Of a stretch of 64,000 bases of DNA, positions 42,089 through 51,433 are shown piece after piece. Each line of letters opens with the position of its first letter. Position 1 is the first letter of the stretch. This DNA is from Kerstersia gyiorum (GTDB lineage Bacteria > Pseudomonadota > Gammaproteobacteria > Burkholderiales > Burkholderiaceae_B). A program made the translations under genes and the position numbers. The notes under the pieces are model-generated. The model had not been told where the DNA came from, did no database searches, and saw nothing but the letters and a program-made list of their open reading frames with translations. The stretch is from positions 558,001-622,000 of the forward strand of contig NZ_SGWZ01000002.1 of NCBI RefSeq assembly GCF_004216755.1. Direction: 5' to 3'.

Positions 42089-42181
42089 GGTCTCGCCGAG
42101 CGCTATGGCTGCACGCGCCACGGTGATATCACCGAGTATGTTGACGCGTGCGCTTCCTGGGGCGGAAGTAGGCTACTCCCC
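42089..42181 (-). promoter_or_regulatory. yybP-ykoY manganese riboswitch
   Basis: On the minus strand the element opens with GGGGAGTAGCC (42181), has CGTCAACATACTCGG in the middle and closes with GGCGAGACC (42089). These are the hallmark conserved segments of the Mn2+-sensing yybP-ykoY aptamer, matching the one ahead of E. coli mntP. Stretches between them can form the paired legs. It ends about 74 nt before the mntP start codon. Its 5' end is only 27 nt from the stop codon of the upstream LTA-synthase-type gene, so its promoter must lie at or inside that gene's 3' end, unless it is read through. Confidence 0.93.
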
Positions 42182-42207
42182 ATTACTGCGGCGGATATTA
42201 GCACGGA

Positions 42208-44094
42208 TCATTGCGCTGGCAAGTGATAGCTGCGCTCCCGGTAGGCCCAACTGGGCCAGACCACATGCCCTCGTGCTATATGTGCGAGTTCACTGTCGGT
42301 GCTGACGGCTTCCTGACCCTCGGGCGTCCAGCGGTATTGCTGGGGGTCGCGGTTGGGCCGCAGCACCAGCAGCTGGTCGCCGCGCAAGTAGCCATAGTTG
42401 TCCCCAAACTGCATGATGGCGCGGCCTGGGCTGCGCACCGTCAGGTCGCTGCCTATCATCGGATGTTCGCTGGAAATGCCGATCAGCGACAGCAGCGTAG
42501 GCGGCAGGTCGATCTGGCTGATCAGCCTGTCGTCAGTACGCGGTGCGATGCTGCCGCCGAGGATCAGGGCCGGGATATGGAAGCGTTCTACCGGAATGTC
42601 GGTTGCGCCGTAGACGCGGGCATCGTGGTCGGCCACCACGAGGAAAACGGTGTCGTCCCAGTACGGGCGGGTGCGGGCGGTCTCGAAGAAGCGGCCCAGC
42701 GCCCAGTCGGCATAACGCACCGTATTTTCCACGGTATCGGGTTCTCCATCGGGGGTGATGCGGCCTTCAGGATATTCCCAGGGCGAATGATTGGAGACAG
42801 AGAAGGCCAGGATGAATTCCGGCTTGCCGCGCTGCTGCATCAGCAGGTGGTCCAGTTCCTTGAACATGTCTTCGTCGGACGCGCCCCAGGAGCCAACGAA
42901 TTCAGGCTTGGTGGAAAAGCGTGGCAGGTCGACGACCTCATCGAAGCCATTGCCCAGGAAAAAGCCGCGCATGTTGTCGAAGTGGGCTTCGCCGCCATAC
43001 AGGAAACGGGAACCGTAGCCCTGGCGGCCCAGCAGTTCGGCCAGCGTGAAAAAGCCGGTCTGCGCATTGGGCATCTTGACGACGGCTTCGGCCGGAGTGG
43101 GCGGGAACCCCGTGGTCAGGGCTTCCAGGCCGCGTACCGAGCGCGTGCCTGTGGCATAGGTACGGGTAAAGAACCAGCCTTCCTGGGCGAGGGCATCAAG
43201 CTCAGGCGTCAGGTTCTGGCCGCCCAGGCTGCCGACGAACTGCGCCCCCAGGCTCTCCTCGACGATGAGCACCAGGTTGCGGGGCTTGTCTACGGTGAGG
43301 CTGGCTTGCTGCCGGTGCAGCGTGGGAATCGCTGGATTGTCCGGCGTAGCCGGCAGATCAGCGGTGGTGCGTACGATCGCGATGGCCTCTTCGGGCGCCA
43401 TGTCGCCATAGAGGGATTCCGCCGAGCGCTCATCCTTCATCCGGTAGGCGGCATAGGTCACGCTGTAGAAGGAGTTCAGCGCGAGCGCATTGACCATGGC
43501 ATCGTTGGCGAAGGCCACAGTGGATGGATTGATGGGGCGGTGCTGTAGCGTGCCTCGAATGGAAATGAAGGCGAGTGCGGCGAACACCACGCTGAGCACG
43601 GGACGCCAGCCCCAGGCGCGCCGGGCGTCGGGCAGGGCATTGAGCGGAAACAGCTTGAAGCCTATCCACAACATGGCGGCCACACCGATGATGGCGCCGC
43701 CGACACTGAGCTTGTAGCCTGTCCAGAGCATGGACAGCACTTCCTCGGGGTAGACGAGGTAGATGAAGAAGAGGCGATTGGGACGAGTGTCGTATTCAGC
43801 CAGGAACTGCGGCGTGGCAGCTTCCATGATGGCCAGCAGCAGCCAGCAGACACGGAACCAGATGGCGGTCCAGCGTGTGGCGCGCGGGCTGTGGCCGAGC
43901 CAGGGTGACAGAAACAGGGGCAATGCGGCCAGCATGCCCAGCATCGCCAGGTCGATGCGCAGGCCGCCAAGCCAGATGCGCCAGAAATCCTGGACTGCGC
44001 TGACGCGATCCCATTGCCATAGCGCCAGGCCGGTACGGGAAACAAGGAAAAGGATCAGACTGGCGATGAGAAATCGGACGGTCAGTTTCAGCAT
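42208..44094 (-). CDS. LTA synthase family phosphoglycerol transferase/sulfatase-like protein
   Basis: A 628-residue inner-membrane enzyme. Five hydrophobic helices occupy about residues 1-185. A periplasmic sulfatase-fold domain then begins at NLVLIVEESLG (metal-binding Glu near 279), has the catalytic threonine in ATGTRSVRGLEALT (T317 region) and metal ligands in VVADHDARVYG. In Gram-negative bacteria such proteins transfer phosphoglycerol from phosphatidylglycerol to osmoregulated periplasmic glucans or other envelope polymers (OpgB-like). The exact acceptor here is unknown. The start at 44094 (MLKLTVRF) begins the first helix. Confidence 0.88.
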   Translation of the reverse strand: MLKLTVRFLIASLILFLVSRTGLALWQWDRVSAVQDFWRIWLGGLRIDLAMLGMLAALPLFLSPWLGHSPRATRWTAIWFRVCWLLLAIMEAATPQFLAEYDTRPNRLFFIYLVYPEEVLSMLWTGYKLSVGGAIIGVAAMLWIGFKLFPLNALPDARRAWGWRPVLSVVFAALAFISIRGTLQHRPINPSTVAFANDAMVNALALNSFYSVTYAAYRMKDERSAESLYGDMAPEEAIAIVRTTADLPATPDNPAIPTLHRQQASLTVDKPRNLVLIVEESLGAQFVGSLGGQNLTPELDALAQEGWFFTRTYATGTRSVRGLEALTTGFPPTPAEAVVKMPNAQTGFFTLAELLGRQGYGSRFLYGGEAHFDNMRGFFLGNGFDEVVDLPRFSTKPEFVGSWGASDEDMFKELDHLLMQQRGKPEFILAFSVSNHSPWEYPEGRITPDGEPDTVENTVRYADWALGRFFETARTRPYWDDTVFLVVADHDARVYGATDIPVERFHIPALILGGSIAPRTDDRLISQIDLPPTLLSLIGISSEHPMIGSDLTVRSPGRAIMQFGDNYGYLRGDQLLVLRPNRDPQQYRWTPEGQEAVSTDSELAHIARGHVVWPSWAYRERSYHLPAQ

Positions 44095-44572
44095 GAATGC
44101 AGGGTCCTGGCTGTTAAGTCGGGAAAGACAGCAAGAGGGGATAGGACACGCCACGCATCACAGAGAATGTGATCGGCATGCAGATACAAACGAAAATAAG
44201 AAACAAAAAAATCGCTGGCGGGGATATGTATCGGCCTGGCGAGCGATTTTAGGGTGTTGGATTGTAATGCAGTGAAATAATTCCCGACTTAAGAAAAATA
44301 TTTTGTCTTTAATCGAAAATAACGATTCAGGCCGTTAAAAATGATGCGTGTGACGAAACGCAACCGGGGCGGTGCAATCGGCGCTTCTAGTGGCCTTGAA
44401 AGCCCTGAAAAGCGGGTGCCAACACCTGGGGGACGCCTGCGGGATGCGCTTGCTGGCAGGCAGGTGAGGGGCCGGCGCTGGGGTTTGAGCCAGGTCAAGC
44501 GATGGCGCCAGCGGCGAGGTATGCTTGCCGTGACAGTCGGCAGCGGCCGACGCCAAGGATAGGTAGGGAATC
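44095..44572. other. Divergent AT-rich intergenic region
   Basis: 478 bases separate the leftward LTA-synthase-type gene and a rightward 53-codon gene. The part 44165-44345 is clearly AT-rich compared with its surroundings and presumably holds both promoters. The rest is GC-rich and anonymous. I found no gene, strong dyad or RNA motif. Confidence 0.45.
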
Positions 44573-44734
44573 ATGACCAACGGCACTTTGCTGATTATTT
44601 TCGTCGCCAGCATCATTCTGTTCATCTTCGGTTTCGGCCTGCGCGACCGCAATGTTGGGCTGGCCCTGCTGGGCATCAGCCTGATGGGCGTGCTGTTCGC
44701 CGCTATCTACAAGGCCTACACAACCTTCAACTGA
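44573..44734 (+). CDS. Small two-helix membrane protein
   Basis: A 53-residue protein, MTNGTLLIIFVASIILFIFG at the N-terminus and a second hydrophobic stretch VGLALLGISLMGVLFAAIY, linked by the charged FGLRDRN turn. It is almost entirely two membrane helices. A purine-rich AGGTAGGGAA lies just upstream of the ATG, and a strong terminator with six T residues follows at 44773, so the unit looks like a real independent gene. No family is recognised. It could be a regulator of a membrane complex or a stress peptide. Confidence 0.7.
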   Translation: MTNGTLLIIFVASIILFIFGFGLRDRNVGLALLGISLMGVLFAAIYKAYTTFN

Positions 44735-44772
44735 TCACGCCCGCTGGCCGGGCGAATCAGGCAGGCTGTCGC

Positions 44773-44796
44773 GCCAGGCTCAGGCCTGGCTTTTTT
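44773..44796 (+). terminator. Terminator of the 53-codon gene
   Basis: GCCAGG-CTCAGG-CCTGGC followed by six T residues, 38 bp after the small gene's stop. It overlaps the last codons of the convergent AraC-family gene. Confidence 0.8.
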
Positions 44797-45829
44797 GCGC
44801 TTGCGGTGCCTGTGTATTGTTGTCCGGGACGCCCGGGCCTTGCCGGTAGTGTCCTGGTGTGTGGCCGGTCCAGCGACGGAAGGAGCGGTAGAACGTATTG
44901 GGATCGTCAAAGCCCAGTTCCAGCGCGATATCCGCAATCGGCTTGTCCGTCATGGCGATGCGCTGGATCGCGATATCGCGCCGCAGGCCGTTCTTGATAC
45001 CTTGGAAGGTATGACCTTCTTCGCTGAGGCGACGGCAAAGGGTGCGGGAAGACAGCCCCAGCCGCTGGGCCACGATTTCCAACGAGGGCATGTCCGGCAG
45101 TGCGGCCGTCAGCACGCGCCTGACTTCCCGGCTGACCAACCCGTGACCCTGGGTCGTATGCAGCCAGTCCAGCGGGGCGCGCGCGAGAAAACTGCGCAGT
45201 TCCGGCTTGCGGCGCCGGATGGGCAGCTCCAGGTAGTCGCGTGCAAACGAGAGTTGCGGCCGTTCCTGCTCGAACTGCGGAACCCCATGGAAGAGCTGGA
45301 TATAGTCCTGCGCGCGTAGCCCGGCGCCAAAAGAGAAATGCAGCAGCGTCAGCGGCAGGTCATCGGCGATCAGCCACGAGGCAATGCCGTGGGTCAGTTT
45401 GAGCAGCAGGAACTGGCCGGCCTCGTCCGGCATGCGGTGGCCCTCCGTGGCATGCACACTGATATGCGCCAGGGTGGCGTCGCGCCGCAGGCGCAGGCGG
45501 AAATCGTCGAACAGGATGTGAAACAGGTGGGTATAGCGGTGCAGCGCGACCCCCAGGGTTGGCGCGTCCAGCAGGCCCAGCATCAGGAACTTGAGGGTAC
45601 CGGGCCTGGCCGGGCGCAGGAACAGGCCCAGATGTTCATCCGCCATGTCCGTGGCCAACTGGCGGTAGATCGCGGCCAGCGCCTCGGGCGTCAAGGGGGC
45701 TGCCCCGGAAAGATAGGCTTGGGCCATCTCCCGCGCTGCTTCACCCGATAGTGCCGGTGCCTGCAGGAACAGTTGCTCCAGCAGGAAAGGCGAAAGATGA
45801 ACGGCTAAGGGGTCTGCGCGGTGTGGCAT
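44780..45829 (-). CDS. AraC-family transcriptional regulator
   Basis: A 349-residue regulator. The N-terminal effector domain (about 15-205) is of the type found in the OruR/ArgR-like and virulence AraC proteins (PF12625 class). The C-terminal double helix-turn-helix (about 240-330) contains SLEIVAQRLGLSSRTLCRRLSEEGHTF, then ADIALELGFDDPNTFYRSFRRWTG. It is divergent from cytochrome b561 across about 135 bp. Its effector and targets are unknown. Confidence 0.9.
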   Translation of the reverse strand: MPHRADPLAVHLSPFLLEQLFLQAPALSGEAAREMAQAYLSGAAPLTPEALAAIYRQLATDMADEHLGLFLRPARPGTLKFLMLGLLDAPTLGVALHRYTHLFHILFDDFRLRLRRDATLAHISVHATEGHRMPDEAGQFLLLKLTHGIASWLIADDLPLTLLHFSFGAGLRAQDYIQLFHGVPQFEQERPQLSFARDYLELPIRRRKPELRSFLARAPLDWLHTTQGHGLVSREVRRVLTAALPDMPSLEIVAQRLGLSSRTLCRRLSEEGHTFQGIKNGLRRDIAIQRIAMTDKPIADIALELGFDDPNTFYRSFRRWTGHTPGHYRQGPGVPDNNTQAPQAQKSQA

Positions 45830-45966
45830 GGAAACGTTGCATGGCGAAGGCTGGTAGCATTGTAGGGCTTTCGAATCATGGCCGGCGTCTGGGGCGGGGG
45901 GCGCACCAGCCGCTGGTTGTCAGCCAACTGTGCCTGCACGCTGGCATACGGAAAAATTGCAGGGTA

Positions 45967-46554
45967 ATGGGGGAAATAGGGAAAATGGGGGAAATGGGGG
46001 AGAAGGCCGGTCAATGGGTAGACGACAGGCGCCGTTATGGCCTGGTCACCAGAGTGTTGCATGGCGCCATGGCCTTGCTGTTTGCCTGGCAATTCCTGGG
46101 CATGGCGATCAAGCTGTCGCAGGGGCGCACCCCGCTGGCGGCTTTTTTTGTCGGCACGCATGCGCCGGTGGGTACCTTGTTGTTGATGCTGCTGGCTGTG
46201 CGGCTGATATGGGCGGGTGGCAATCTGCGCCATCGGCCGCCGCAGGGGCAGGGCTGGCAGGCGCTGGCGGCCCGCCTGGGGCACGGCATGCTCTACCTGT
46301 TGATGCTGATGGTGCCACTGCTTGCCGGCCTGCGCGCCTATGGTTCAGGCCGGGGGCTGAATGTCTGGGGTTGGCAGGTATTGCCGGCCACTGGCGCGAA
46401 GGTTGACTGGATGATGGCACCGGGCAATGCCCTGCATGGCGTACTGGCCTGGTGTCTGCTGGCATTGATCGGCGGCCATATCGCCATGGCACTATGGCAT
46501 CGCGTGGTATTGCGGGACGGCGTGATGGCGCGCATGTTCGGCCCCTTGCGCTAG
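45967..46554 (+). CDS. Cytochrome b561
   Basis: A protein of about 195 residues of the bacterial CybB family, a four-helix inner-membrane di-heme protein that moves electrons between quinol and periplasmic acceptors. Candidate heme-ligand histidines are visible in TRVLHGAMAL, VGTHAPVGTL, LGHGMLYLLM and LIGGHIAMALWHR. Three in-frame ATGs (45967, 45985, 45994) lie within a purine-rich repeat, all with G-rich sequence upstream, so the exact start is ambiguous. The gene runs towards the efflux operon and ends before a hairpin at 46652. Confidence 0.85.
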   Translation: MGEIGKMGEMGEKAGQWVDDRRRYGLVTRVLHGAMALLFAWQFLGMAIKLSQGRTPLAAFFVGTHAPVGTLLLMLLAVRLIWAGGNLRHRPPQGQGWQALAARLGHGMLYLLMLMVPLLAGLRAYGSGRGLNVWGWQVLPATGAKVDWMMAPGNALHGVLAWCLLALIGGHIAMALWHRVVLRDGVMARMFGPLR

Positions 46555-46651
46555 CTCGATCCGGGCAATCGGGTGACGGCGTACACGCCTGAAATTGATT
46601 GACGGGGGGGATCTTGCCGACACATGCGTGATTTCGTGATGTTGTGACCTC

Positions 46652-46687
46652 GACCACCGGGGCGGCATTGAAAGCGTCCCGGTGGTC
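46652..46687. terminator. Hairpin between convergent genes
   Basis: A 10-bp stem (46652-46661 with 46678-46687) with a 16-nt loop lies between cytochrome b561 and the outer-membrane efflux gene. There is no T run. It is the only dyad in the 176-bp gap. Confidence 0.45.
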
Positions 46688-46730
46688 GATGCCTGGCATC
46701 AGCCAGGGGGGGGCGGGCAGTCTGTTGGGC

Positions 46731-48200
46731 TCAGTTTCCCCAGCCTCCCCCAAGCGCCCGTATCAAACCCACGGTTGCCTGTATCCTTTCGCCATCCAGC
46801 AGCATCGTCTTGCGCTGCTGTTGCAGCACCGCGCGGTTCGCTTCGATCACGTCCAGGTAGCTGATGGCGCCTTCCACGTACATGACCTGCGATAGCCTGG
46901 CTGCGCGTTCCGCCGCTTGCTGCGCGGCATCCTGTGCTTCGGTCTGGCCATGCAGCAGGCGCAGGCTGGCCAGGTGGTCCTCGACTTCACGAAACGCGTT
47001 AAGCACGGTCTGGCGGTAGTTGGCCACGTCTTCTTCATAGATGGCCTGGGCGCGGTCCAGGCTGGCCTGGCGGCGGCCGCCATCGAAGATAGGCAGGGAG
47101 AGTGCCGTGCCCACCAGTGGTCCCAGCAGGAAAGTACGGCTGGACCATTGCAGCAGGTTGCCCAACTCAGAGGATTCGAAACCGCCGGCTGCCGTGATTT
47201 CCAGGCGCGGGAAGAAGGCGGCGCTGGCCACGCCGATACGGGCATTGGCAGCGGCCATGGCGCGTTCGGCAGCAGCGATGTCGGGCCGCCGCTCCAGCAA
47301 TGTGGAGGGCAGGCCGGCAGGAATGTCGATGATGGTGCGCGCCAGGGGCTGCGCAGGCATATCGAACTCTGCTGGTGCCTGGCCCAGCAGGACGGCCAGC
47401 GCATGTTCCGCCGTGCTGCGCTGGCGCTCGATGCCTACCGCTTCGGCACGGGTGGATTCCAGTTCGGTGCGCGAGCGCGCCAGGTCCAGTTCGCCGATAT
47501 CGCCAGCCTCGTAGCGCTGTTTTATCAGGTCCAGCGAGGCGCGGCGTAAATCGACCGTCTCGCGGTAGATGTGCAACTGGCCATCGAGTTCACGCAACCT
47601 GAAGTAGCCGGCGGCGACATCGGCCTGCAGGGCCAGCAGGACGGAGCGGTAGAGCGCTGCGCTTTGCTGGGCATCGGCGTTGGCTGCATCCACTTCCGAC
47701 GCGACGCGCCCGAACAGGTCGGCTTCATACGCGAGAGATGCCTGCGCTCGCCAGAGTGTGCTGGTACTGGCGGCACCGTCGTCGGCCTGCCCCTGCGAGA
47801 CAGGGGAGCTACGCTGGCGCAAGGGGCCTGCGCCAGCATCCAGGCTGGGGGCCAGGCTGGCGCGTGCGTCGCGTACCAAGGCGCGTGCCTGTGCCAGCCT
47901 GGCCGCTGCGGCGTGCAGGTCCTGGTTGGCTTGCAAGGCCTGGGTTTCCAGGGCATCCAGCGTGGGGTCGTTGAAGATTTTCCACCATTCGCCACGCAGG
48001 GCATCATCGGCCGGGCGGGCCGCCTGCCAGGTGCCGCTGGCGTGGCCATCCAGGCCGGCTGCACTTGGGGCCGCTTCCTTGTAGGCTGCCGGCGTGCTGA
48101 TTTCTGGGCGCTGGTATTGCGGGCCTGTCGCGCACGCTGCCAGCGTCAGCAGCAAGGCGAGCATGGCGGAACCATGGGTAATGGAGGGGCGCATGGTCAT
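46731..48200 (-). CDS. RND efflux outer-membrane lipoprotein (OprM/OprN/NodT family)
   Basis: A 489-residue TolC-like channel. The lipoprotein signal ends LAACATGP (Cys near 23), followed by YQRPEISTPAAY, typical of NodT/OprM proteins. Two repeated halves each contain long alpha-helical stretches such as ARALVRDARASLAPSLDAGAG and YEEDVANYRQTVLNAFREVEDHLASL. It forms the trimeric outer-membrane duct of the pump encoded upstream. Its start overlaps the pump stop by 4 bp. Confidence 0.93.
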   Translation of the reverse strand: MTMRPSITHGSAMLALLLTLAACATGPQYQRPEISTPAAYKEAAPSAAGLDGHASGTWQAARPADDALRGEWWKIFNDPTLDALETQALQANQDLHAAAARLAQARALVRDARASLAPSLDAGAGPLRQRSSPVSQGQADDGAASTSTLWRAQASLAYEADLFGRVASEVDAANADAQQSAALYRSVLLALQADVAAGYFRLRELDGQLHIYRETVDLRRASLDLIKQRYEAGDIGELDLARSRTELESTRAEAVGIERQRSTAEHALAVLLGQAPAEFDMPAQPLARTIIDIPAGLPSTLLERRPDIAAAERAMAAANARIGVASAAFFPRLEITAAGGFESSELGNLLQWSSRTFLLGPLVGTALSLPIFDGGRRQASLDRAQAIYEEDVANYRQTVLNAFREVEDHLASLRLLHGQTEAQDAAQQAAERAARLSQVMYVEGAISYLDVIEANRAVLQQQRKTMLLDGERIQATVGLIRALGGGWGN

Positions 48201-51200
48201 GGCTGGCCTCCTTGGCTGGCCTGGGAAGGCATGGGGGCTGGCTCCTGGTGATGAATGATGGGGGCGTGCTTGTTGGCGCTGTGCAGCGGGCCTTTGCCGA
48301 GCTTGCGCAGCAGGACGTAGAACACGGGGGTGAGGAACAGGCCGAACAGGGTGACACCCAGCATGCCGAAGAACACGGCGATGCCCATGGCCTGGCGCAT
48401 TTCCGCACCCGCGCCGGTGGAAAGCACCAGAGGCACCACGCCCATGATGAAGGCAATGGACGTCATGAGGATGGGCCGCAGGCGCAGGCGGCTGGCTTCG
48501 ATGGCGGCTTCTACCGGTGAGCTGCCGCTCATTTCCAGTTCCCGGGCGAACTCCACGATGAGGATGGCGTTCTTGGCCGATAGGCCGACCAGCACCATCA
48601 GCCCGATCTGGGTGAAGACGTTGTTGTCGCCGCCAGTCAGCCAGACGCCGGTCAAGGCCGCCAGGACGCTCATGGGCACGATCAGAATGACGGCCAGCGG
48701 CAGCGTCAGGCTTTCATACAGCGCGGCGAGTACCAGGAAGACCAGCAGTACGCTGATGGGGAAGACCCACAGGCCTGCGTTGCCAGCCAGCATCTGCTGG
48801 TAGGCCAGGTCGGTCCACTCGATCTGGAAGCCGCGCGGCAGGACTTCCGCTGCGATGCGCGCCGCTGCATCCTGGGCCTGGTTGGTCGAGAACCCAGGCG
48901 CCGGGCCGCCGTTGATGTCGGCAGCCGCGTAGCCGTTGTAGCGCACCACCATTTCCGGCCCGAAGCTTTGCTTGACAGTGACCAGCGACGACAGGGGCAC
49001 CATGTCGCCGTCGGTGTTGCGGGTCTTCAACTGCAGGATGTCCTCGGGGTGGGCACGGAAGGGCGCATCGGCCTGGGCGCGTACCTGGAAGACGCGGCCG
49101 AAAATGTTGAAGTCGTTGACGTACATCGAGCCCAGATAGACCTGCATGGTGTCGAATACATCAGTGACGGGAACGCCCAACTGGCGCGCCTTGACTCGGT
49201 CCAGGTCAACGTCGATCTGCGGGACGGCGACCTGGTAGTTCGAGAACGTCGGGCCCAGTTCTGGCGTTTGCGCCGCCCTGGCGACGAAGGCCTGGGTGGC
49301 CTGGTCCAGCGCTTCGTAGCCCTGTGCGCCCCTGTCTTCGATCTGCAGCTTGAATCCGCCCAGCGTACCCAGGCCCAGGATGGGCGGGGGCGGGAAGACT
49401 GCAACCACCGATCCCTTGATTTCCCCGAACTGCTGGTTCAGCGCGGCAGCGATGGCGTCGCCCGTCAGATCAGGGCTGCCGCGTTCGTCGAATTCGTCCA
49501 GGGTGACGAACACGATGCCGGCGCTGGAGCTGTTGGTGAAGCCGTTGATCGACAGCCCCGGGAAGGCAATGGTGCTTTTGACGCCGGGCTGTGCCAGGGC
49601 GATTTCGCTCATGCGACGGATGACGGCTTCTGTACGATCGAGCGAGGCGCCATTGGGCAGTTGCGCGAAGCCGATCAGGTATTGCTTGTCCTGCGCAGGC
49701 ACGAAACCGCCAGGCACGGCATTGCCGACCAGGACTGTCGCTGCCAGCAGCACGGCGTACACCGCCATGGAGGCTGATTTGCGGCGGATGACACCGGTGA
49801 CGCCGTTGGCGTAGCGGTCTGAACTGCGGCCGAAGAAACCGTTGAACCAGCGGAAGAACGGCCCGAACAGGCGGTTCATGATGCGCGTGAGCGCATCCGG
49901 GGCGTCATGGTGTCCCTTGAGCAGCAGCGCGGACAGCGCGGGCGACAGCGTGAGCGAGTTGAAGGCCGAGATCACCGTCGAGATGGCGATGGTCATGGCG
50001 AATTGCTTGTAGAACTGGCCTGTCAGCCCGGTCATGAACGCCAGCGGTACGAAGACCGCGCACAGCGTCAGTGCGATAGCGATGATGGGGCCGCTGACCT
50101 CCTGCATGGCGCGATAGGTTGCGTCCCGGGGTGACAGTCCTGCGGCGATGTTGCGTTCGACGTTTTCTACCACCACGATGGCATCATCCACCACGATGCC
50201 TATCGCCAGCACCATGCCGAATAGCGACAGGGCATTGATCGAATAGCCGAACATCAGAAGCAGGCCGAAGGTGCCGATGATGGAAACCGGCACGGCCAAC
50301 AGCGGAATGATGGAGGCGCGCCAGGTTTGCAGGAAGATGATGACGACCAGCACGACCAGCGCGATGGCTTCCAGCAGCGTATGCACCACGGCCTTGATGC
50401 TGGCGCGCACGAACTGCGTGGGGTCGTACTCGATGCGGTACTCCACCGAAGGCGGGAAGTCCTGCGCCATTTCCTCCATGGCTGCGCGGACCTGGCTGGA
50501 GACTTCCAGTGCATTTGAACCGGGTGATTGCATGACGCCCATGCCGACGGCAGAGCGGTTGTCCAGCAGCGAGCGCAAGGCGTATTCCTGGGCATCCAGT
50601 TCCACCCGCGCCACGTCTGCCAGTCGTGTGACGGCGCCGCCAGCCGAGGTTTTGAGGATGATTTCGCCGAACTCGGTTTCGCTTTGCAGGCGGCCGTGCG
50701 CATTCACGGAAAACTGCATGGGAACGTTGCCGTCATTGGGCGAAGCGCCGATGGTGCCGGCGGCAACCTGTACGTTCTGTTCGCGTATGGCGTTGATTAC
50801 ATCCATGGCAGTCAGGCCGCGCTGGGCGACCTTCTGCGGGTCGAGCCAGACTCGCATGGCATAGTCGCCCGCGCCCCACACAGCGACTTCGCCCACGCCG
50901 GAGATGCGCGCCAGGCGGTCTTTCACGTTGAGAATGGCGTAGTTGCGCAGGTACGTGGCGTCGTACTGCTCGTCCGGGGAAATGAGGTGCACCACCAGCG
51001 TCAGGGTGGGCGAGCTTTTCACGGTGGTGACGCCCAGCCTCTGCACGTCCTGCGGCAGCCGGGGCAGGGCCTGCGCGACGCGGTTCTGCACCAGTTGCTG
51101 GGCCTTGTCGGGGTCCACGCCCAGACTGAAGAACACCGTCAAGGTGAGGCTGCCGTCGCTGTTGGCCTGCGACTGCATGTACATCATGTCTTCGACGCCA

Positions 51201-51415
51201 TTGATGGATTGCTCCAGCGGCGAAGCCACGGTTTCGGCGATGACTTTCGGGTTGGCGCCGGGGTACTGCGCGCGCACCACGACAGACGGCGGTACGACTT
51301 CGGGGTATTCGGAAATCGGCAGCTGGAACATGGCCAGCAGGCCGCCCAGCAGGACCAGGACCGAAAGTACGCCGGCGAAAATGGGCCGGTCGACGAAGAA
51401 TCGGGAAATATTCAT
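48197..51415 (-). CDS. RND efflux pump permease (HAE1 family, MexF-like)
   Basis: A 1072-residue inner-membrane proton/drug antiporter. It starts MNISRFFVDRPIFAGVLS and has twelve membrane helices in two halves with large periplasmic loops. Proton-relay aspartates appear in AIGIVVDDAIVVVENVERN of TM4, and a lysine in TM10 near GLSAKNAILIVEFA. The opening region (LPISEYPEVVPPSVVVRAQYPGANPKVI) most resembles MexF/BpeF/AcrB pumps, which export chloramphenicol, quinolones and trimethoprim among others. Its substrate range here is unknown. It forms a three-gene operon with adaptor and channel, under a divergent LysR gene. Confidence 0.94.
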   Translation of the reverse strand: MNISRFFVDRPIFAGVLSVLVLLGGLLAMFQLPISEYPEVVPPSVVVRAQYPGANPKVIAETVASPLEQSINGVEDMMYMQSQANSDGSLTLTVFFSLGVDPDKAQQLVQNRVAQALPRLPQDVQRLGVTTVKSSPTLTLVVHLISPDEQYDATYLRNYAILNVKDRLARISGVGEVAVWGAGDYAMRVWLDPQKVAQRGLTAMDVINAIREQNVQVAAGTIGASPNDGNVPMQFSVNAHGRLQSETEFGEIILKTSAGGAVTRLADVARVELDAQEYALRSLLDNRSAVGMGVMQSPGSNALEVSSQVRAAMEEMAQDFPPSVEYRIEYDPTQFVRASIKAVVHTLLEAIALVVLVVIIFLQTWRASIIPLLAVPVSIIGTFGLLLMFGYSINALSLFGMVLAIGIVVDDAIVVVENVERNIAAGLSPRDATYRAMQEVSGPIIAIALTLCAVFVPLAFMTGLTGQFYKQFAMTIAISTVISAFNSLTLSPALSALLLKGHHDAPDALTRIMNRLFGPFFRWFNGFFGRSSDRYANGVTGVIRRKSASMAVYAVLLAATVLVGNAVPGGFVPAQDKQYLIGFAQLPNGASLDRTEAVIRRMSEIALAQPGVKSTIAFPGLSINGFTNSSSAGIVFVTLDEFDERGSPDLTGDAIAAALNQQFGEIKGSVVAVFPPPPILGLGTLGGFKLQIEDRGAQGYEALDQATQAFVARAAQTPELGPTFSNYQVAVPQIDVDLDRVKARQLGVPVTDVFDTMQVYLGSMYVNDFNIFGRVFQVRAQADAPFRAHPEDILQLKTRNTDGDMVPLSSLVTVKQSFGPEMVVRYNGYAAADINGGPAPGFSTNQAQDAAARIAAEVLPRGFQIEWTDLAYQQMLAGNAGLWVFPISVLLVFLVLAALYESLTLPLAVILIVPMSVLAALTGVWLTGGDNNVFTQIGLMVLVGLSAKNAILIVEFARELEMSGSSPVEAAIEASRLRLRPILMTSIAFIMGVVPLVLSTGAGAEMRQAMGIAVFFGMLGVTLFGLFLTPVFYVLLRKLGKGPLHSANKHAPIIHHQEPAPMPSQASQGGQP

Positions 51416-51433
51416 GGAGGTTCCTGGCGGCGC

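Noticed and set aside
42211..43548. 445-codon plus-strand frame opposite the LTA-synthase gene
   Set aside because: Antisense; no signal or motif.
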